The notes under the pieces: generated by a model
The model's database searches: none
What the model saw: only the letters and a program-made list of their open reading frames with translations
What the model was told of the DNA's origin: nothing
Source of the DNA: Bacillota bacterium
GTDB taxonomy: Bacteria > Bacillota_I > Bacilli_A > RFN20 > CAG-826
NCBI GenBank assembly: GCA_026387995.1
Contig: JAPLKQ010000041.1
Coordinates: 1-10,281, forward strand
Direction of reading: 5' to 3'
DNA: 10,281 nt
Translations under genes and position numbers: made by a program
Shown: one piece after another, positions 7,211 to 10,281 of the stretch
How positions within the stretch are numbered: the first letter of the stretch is position 1
How the letters are laid out: each line of letters opens with the position of its first letter

Positions 7211-8317
7211 TTATTTATGTTTTCTCACTTTTTCGCGGTCATCCTTGTCGCGGTTTTGATGGTTTGCTACCATGATGTCTTTGGCCAAGGTCACGAGGTC
7301 TTTTCTTAAGAGCACGCGGGATTTCTTATCTTCTTTACGATATTGGAGAATGAGGCGTATGACGTGGCTTTTCCAGTTTTCGATGACGCAGGCGATGGTC
7401 GTGCATTCCGTTCGCTTCATAATGCTAAACAAACTTTCGATAACGGTGGAACGTTTCTTCTCGTCAATATTATCGAGCCAATGGAAAATGGTACGGTTGA
7501 TATTGGCGGCATCTTCGTTGATAGCGGAGATATACGTGAGGGCGCCAGTTTGTTCATCGACCCACCAATTATACAAATCGTGTTGATACAGCCAGTTCCC
7601 GCTCGATTTGACCACCACATAATGGTTCTCGTCTTCAAGCAGCATCCCGATGACGCTGTATTCGGGAACGATTTTTTCCACTTTCGGCCGCGTGATTTTA
7701 AACTTATCGGTTTCGTATAGTTCTTTTTTAAAGCCCGGCCCATCCAAATTAAAAATACGGGTAATCCTGGATGCATGGCTCTTCTTCTGGCTCATCCCGG
7801 CGTATACGGCGAGGTTCCCGCCTTTGGAATGTCCGCCCACGATGACGCGACACCACCAATATTCTTTGAGGATTCTTTTCAGATATTCTTTGGCCTGCCC
7901 TTGGGCCGGTATCTCGTCCATGAACGCAAGCTCAAAGTCTTCCTGCCAGCCCACGATGGTGCCATCCGTGCCCCGAAAAGCCACGTAGATGGTCTCCCAG
8001 TCGATGAAAAAGGTAACCGCGGAAAATTGTTCGACCGAGACCAAATTAGTCTCATCGGCGTATTTATCGATACGAATATGGCCATACCGTGGGCTTGCGC
8101 CACAGACAACTAAGAGTTCCCTGTTCAAATCCGGGACGCGGGTATTGACGGCGGCTTCTTCGGCTCTTTCGCCCATTTCACTGAGCGAAGTCCGATCTTT
8201 GAAATCCTGAAAATGAAGATAAGAAAGCAAACTTAATACCACGGCATCGACTTCCTTAAAGTTCGTGCCTCTTAAAGGTTCTTGGGCGTTTTTCACGTAA
8301 GCAAAACAATCTGACAT
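7211..8317 (-). CDS. DUF2974 (Mbeg1-like) alpha/beta hydrolase, putative lipase/esterase
   Basis: This is a 368-residue predicted serine hydrolase. The N-terminal part (DAVVLSLLSYLHF) and the following IYVAFRGTDGTIVGWQEDF strand are typical of class-3-lipase-like Mbeg1 proteins. The nucleophile elbow is GGHSKGGN (Ser164), with the acid probably Asp192 in NLDGPGF and the base probably His246 in LYQHDLYNW, in the right order for the fold. No signal peptide is seen, so it should act in the cytosol; its substrate is unknown. The C-terminus (last 60 residues) is highly charged. I chose ATG 8317 because GGAGGA lies 5 bases upstream; the earlier ATG at 8350 falls inside a TATAAT box and has no ribosome binding site. 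It is the first gene of the run with gtrA and the P-loop gene, and divergent from the deaminase. Confidence 0.82.
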   Translation of the reverse strand: MSDCFAYVKNAQEPLRGTNFKEVDAVVLSLLSYLHFQDFKDRTSLSEMGERAEEAAVNTRVPDLNRELLVVCGASPRYGHIRIDKYADETNLVSVEQFSAVTFFIDWETIYVAFRGTDGTIVGWQEDFELAFMDEIPAQGQAKEYLKRILKEYWWCRVIVGGHSKGGNLAVYAGMSQKKSHASRITRIFNLDGPGFKKELYETDKFKITRPKVEKIVPEYSVIGMLLEDENHYVVVKSSGNWLYQHDLYNWWVDEQTGALTYISAINEDAANINRTIFHWLDNIDEKKRSTVIESLFSIMKRTECTTIACVIENWKSHVIRLILQYRKEDKKSRVLLRKDLVTLAKDIMVANHQNRDKDDREKVRKHK

Positions 8318-8322
8318 GAACT

Positions 8323-8328
8323 TCCTCC
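8323..8328 (-). promoter_or_regulatory. Ribosome binding site GGAGGA fixing the DUF2974 start
   Basis: The minus strand reads CGGAGGAAGTTCATG, a near-consensus Shine-Dalgarno 5 bases before the ATG at 8317. It rules against the longer open frame that begins at 8350. Confidence 0.7.
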
Positions 8329-8348
8329 GGAAAAATATCGCTACATTC

Positions 8349-8354
8349 ATTATA
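8349..8354 (-). promoter_or_regulatory. Candidate -10 element (TATAAT) for the DUF2974-gtrA-kinase run
   Basis: A perfect TATAAT on the minus strand lies 31 bases upstream of the hydrolase ATG. A partial -35 (ATGAAG, 8373-8378, three of six matches) lies 18 bases further up, overlapping the small palindrome GAAGTTACTTC at 8366-8376. This is a plausible housekeeping promoter for the three-gene run. Confidence 0.45.
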
Positions 8355-8373
8355 GGTTATTCGACGAAGTTAC

Positions 8374-8402
8374 TTCATAGAAATTGAACGATGTAGTATG
8401 AT
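8374..8402 (+). promoter_or_regulatory. Candidate promoter for the guanine-deaminase-like gene
   Basis: TTCATA (8374-8379, four of six matches to -35) and TATGAT (8397-8402, five of six to -10) are separated by 17 bases. Transcription would begin near 8409, right at the AGAGGA ribosome binding site (8409-8414), giving a very short leader. It overlaps the opposing promoter's -35 region. Confidence 0.35.
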
Positions 8403-8420
8403 AACTTTAGAGGATTTATT

Positions 8421-8879
8421 ATGAACAAATTTATGGAACTAGCCATTCAGGAAGCTGAGACCGGCATTCGTAAAGGGCACGGCGGCCCGTTTGGCGCGGT
8501 GATCGTCAAAGATGGCGTCGTCATCGGCAAAGGACACAATCAGGTCGTTAAAAATCAAGACCCCACCTGTCACGGTGAGGTCATGGCGATACATGATGCT
8601 TGCAAAAACATCTCGTCTTTCGATTTAAGCGGCTGCGAACTCTATACCACCGCTGAACCGTGCCCGATGTGTTTGGGCGCGATCCTGTGGTCCAACATCA
8701 AAAAAGTCTATTATGGCTGCAACATTATCGACACTGAAGGCATCGGCTTCCGCGACAACGTCTTTTACCAGATGAATAAAACCGGTGAAAAAGACAAATT
8801 GCTGAAAGAACTCGATCGCGATCAATGCTTAAAACTCTTTGGCGAATACAAAAACATCAAAGATAAGACTAACTACTAA
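8421..8879 (+). CDS. Guanine-deaminase-like nucleobase/nucleoside deaminase (cytidine deaminase fold)
   Basis: This is a 152-residue zinc hydrolase. The zinc site is complete: His51 in CHGE with the proton-shuttle Glu53, and Cys81/Cys84 in PCPMC. The motif HGE replaces the commoner HAE. GGPFGAVIVKDG (21-32), a conserved Asn40 and PTCHGE resemble the small Bacillus-type guanine deaminase (guanine to xanthine plus ammonia) more than the tRNA deaminase TadA, which has VPVGAV at that point. The protein also ends in Tyr, as the Bacillus guanine deaminase does, where the swapped C-terminus helps close the active site. AGAGGA lies 6 bases before the ATG. It sits tail to tail with ygeW-ygeY, 6 bases away, which fits a purine-breakdown role. 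Other purine or pterin deaminases of the same fold remain possible; the exact substrate is inferred. Confidence 0.82.
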   Translation: MNKFMELAIQEAETGIRKGHGGPFGAVIVKDGVVIGKGHNQVVKNQDPTCHGEVMAIHDACKNISSFDLSGCELYTTAEPCPMCLGAILWSNIKKVYYGCNIIDTEGIGFRDNVFYQMNKTGEKDKLLKELDRDQCLKLFGEYKNIKDKTNY

Positions 8880-8885
8880 TTGAGG

Positions 8886-9869
8886 TTATTTATTGCCCAT
8901 CGTCATGGCCATGACGGCTTTGGCGGTGTGCAGACGGTTTTCGGCTTCTTGATAAACAATGGAATGTGGCCCGTCGATGACTGAGTCTTCGACTTCATTG
9001 CCACGGTCGGCCGGAAGCGCGTGCATGTATTTCACGTTCGGGCTCGCTAAGGCAATAATGGCCTCAGTGCATTTCCAGCCCTTATAGGATTCGAGTAAAT
9101 TATCGACGACGGCAGTCGATTGGTTCGTGACCCACGATCCCCAGTTTTTCGGGATGACGACGTCGGCGCCAATGAAGGCTTCCTTCATATCATGCGTGAT
9201 ACGGAAAGTACCACCGTTTTCTTTGGCGTTTTTACGCGCTTGCTCGTACGCCCATTCTGGCAAGTCATAGCCTTCCGGGAACGCCAAGGTAACGTCCATG
9301 GCATAGCGTGGGAAGAGTAAAATTTGCGTTAACGGGACGCTGATGGGTTTCTTGTGAGTGGTAGCGTACGCCCAAATAATGGACACTTTGAGGTGTTTTG
9401 TGGTAGGGAACACTTCTTGAATGGTCATTAAATCGGCTAAACCTTGCATTGGGTGATATAAGTCATCTTGCAGGTTAATAATCGGGACGGTCGAGTGCGC
9501 AGCCATCTCGCGGAGAAACTTGTTGCCGAGTCCCCAGTTGCAGTAACGGCAGGCAATGGCGTGACCAAAAGAAGAAAGAATGATGGCAGTATCTTTGGCG
9601 CTTTCGCCATGGGCCAATTGCATCGTTGACGTATCGAGGAAGGTGGCGTGTCCGCCCATTTGGGCGAGACCAGATTCCATCGAGTTCCGGGTGCGGGTGG
9701 ATTGTTCGAAGAAAATCAAGAAAGCGGTTTTGTTGGTCAAGTACGGCGTCGGGACGTTGGTCAAGAATTTGTGCTTGAGGTCTTTGGAAACTTCGAGAAG
9801 CTTATCGATCTCTTCTTTTTTCCATTCCTGAAGCGTGATGAAGTGACGGCCTTTGAATAGTGGTTCCAT
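8886..9869 (-). CDS. ygeW: YgeW-like knotted carbamoyltransferase (short form)
   Basis: This 327-residue protein is of the aspartate/ornithine carbamoyltransferase superfamily. The N-terminal domain has the carbamoyl-phosphate site STRTR (57-61) and AHGES; then come HPMQGLAD, the second domain with WAYATTHKKPISVP, DVTLAFPEGYDLP, KNWGSW and WKCTE, and the end motif HALPADRG (283-290). The Pro-rich loop after WAY, and the resemblance of FPEGYDL / NAKENGGTFR to E. coli YgeW as I remember it, point to the knotted YgeW group rather than to ordinary OTCase. It is about 70 residues shorter than E. coli YgeW, and the HCLP cysteine is Ala284. The YgeW substrate is unsettled; reverse use to make carbamoyl phosphate for ATP is a plausible role. 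The start abuts the ygeY stop (TAAATG), with AAGGAG inside ygeY. An N-acetyl- or succinylornithine enzyme is the main alternative. Confidence 0.8.
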   Translation of the reverse strand: MEPLFKGRHFITLQEWKKEEIDKLLEVSKDLKHKFLTNVPTPYLTNKTAFLIFFEQSTRTRNSMESGLAQMGGHATFLDTSTMQLAHGESAKDTAIILSSFGHAIACRYCNWGLGNKFLREMAAHSTVPIINLQDDLYHPMQGLADLMTIQEVFPTTKHLKVSIIWAYATTHKKPISVPLTQILLFPRYAMDVTLAFPEGYDLPEWAYEQARKNAKENGGTFRITHDMKEAFIGADVVIPKNWGSWVTNQSTAVVDNLLESYKGWKCTEAIIALASPNVKYMHALPADRGNEVEDSVIDGPHSIVYQEAENRLHTAKAVMAMTMGNK

Positions 9870-10281
9870 TTATTTTACATCTCCTTTTCCTAGATGTTTG
9901 ACATACATTGACGGGATTGCGGCATAGAGAGCAGCGCAGACAACCAGATCTTGCTTGCGTGTTTTTTCGTTCGGGGCATGCGCTTCTTTTTCGTCGCCAG
10001 GGCCAAAGCCGATGCATGGGATGCCATAGCGGCCCATGATGGTGACGCCGTTGGTAGAGAACGTCCATTTGTCGACGATCGGTTCGGAAGCGAAGAGGCC
10101 TTTATATGCGTCGATGGTCGCTTGCGTGACCACGTGTTCCGGCGGTAAGACCCAGGTCGGGAAATACGATTGCGTCGGATAAACGAGTCCGGTATACGAA
10201 GGACGTTCGTAGTTGTACATCTCGACCACCGCTTTGCTGGCGATGACCGATGGCAAATGACGAATTTCTTCAAGCGCGGAC
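9870..10281 (-). CDS. ygeY: YgeY-type M20 family metallohydrolase, C-terminal part (5' end outside window)
   Basis: The last 136 codons of a larger gene (M20 proteins are usually near 400 residues) are open to the right edge of the window and end TAA at 9870. [18 protein letters not shown], then [17 protein letters not shown], matches the YgeY end of the M20 peptidase/deacylase/hydrolase family. The His in EAHAPNE is the C-terminal metal ligand of that family and is present. The enzyme is cytosolic and is expected to cleave an amide bond in a purine-derived or diaminopropionate-related intermediate, although its exact substrate is unsettled. It is translated just ahead of ygeW with no gap, so the two form one operon whose other members, and promoter, lie beyond the window. 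Confidence 0.85.
   Translation of the reverse strand, partial: SALEEIRHLPSVIASKAVVEMYNYERPSYTGLVYPTQSYFPTWVLPPEHVVTQATIDAYKGLFASEPIVDKWTFSTNGVTIMGRYGIPCIGFGPGDEKEAHAPNEKTRKQDLVVCAALYAAIPSMYVKHLGKGDVK
9881..9886 (-). promoter_or_regulatory. Ribosome binding site AAGGAG for ygeW inside the ygeY 3' end
   Basis: AAGGAG on the minus strand lies 11 bases before the ygeW ATG, within the codons for the last residues of ygeY (GKGDVK). Since the ygeY stop directly touches the ygeW start, ribosomes finishing ygeY can reinitiate there. Confidence 0.55.

Noticed and set aside
8318..8350. Longer N-terminus (MNVAIFFRRKF) for the DUF2974 hydrolase
   Set aside because: Its ATG overlaps a perfect TATAAT box, and the stretch contains the GGAGGA site that serves the ATG at 8317.
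8901..8916. Perfect 16-bp palindrome CGTCATGGCCATGACG as a terminator or operator
   Set aside because: It lies inside the ygeW coding end and is explained by the codons for VMAMTM. There is no loop and no T-tract on either strand.

Overview
The window (about 10.3 kb, roughly half G+C) looks like chromosome from an anaerobic, probably gut-associated Firmicute. Likely relatives are uncultured Bacilli of the Erysipelotrichia/Mollicutes-related groups. Pointers are a BspA-type leucine-rich-repeat surface protein with a cysteine in every repeat, a DUF4153 membrane protein, a heterodimeric ABC exporter pair, a DUF2974 (Mbeg1-like) hydrolase, strong AGGAGG-type ribosome binding sites, and ygeY/ygeW genes. 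The standard genetic code works throughout. The taxonomic guess rests on protein style only. No tRNA, rRNA, CRISPR array, insertion sequence or phage gene was seen.

Layout: (1) 1-555 (+) is the 3' end of a BspA-like repeat protein. It converges on 618-2375 (-), a DUF4153 membrane protein, with a perfect 10-bp hairpin at 571-596 that can terminate both. (2) A divergent spacer with a 17-bp palindrome (2453-2469) separates DUF4153 from a two-gene ABC exporter operon (+, 2510-6016). The first half-transporter is intact. The second, which carries the catalytic ATPase residues, is split by what looks like an out-of-frame internal deletion just before Walker A. (3) 6029-8317 (-) is a tight three-gene run: DUF2974 alpha/beta hydrolase, then a GtrA-family membrane protein, then a small P-loop kinase-like protein. 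(4) 8421-8879 (+) is a guanine-deaminase-like cytidine-deaminase-fold enzyme, divergent from the hydrolase. (5) 8886-10281 (-) is ygeY (M20 hydrolase, cut by the window edge) followed directly by ygeW (knotted carbamoyltransferase), the stop of one abutting the start of the next.

How the parts fit: the right end looks like the edge of a purine-breakdown locus. Guanine deaminase makes xanthine from guanine, and ygeW/ygeY belong to the gene set that accompanies anaerobic purine catabolism in E. coli and gut bacteria. The ABC pair has the classic asymmetry of TM287/288-type exporters: the first subunit carries the degenerate Walker B and H-loop and the second the degenerate signature. If the split in the second subunit is real rather than an assembly error, the exporter is dead in this strain. 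I did not find a clearly new system. The points most worth checking are the broken exporter half, the short carbamoyltransferase with an altered substrate loop, and the ygeY-ygeW/guanine deaminase neighbourhood.
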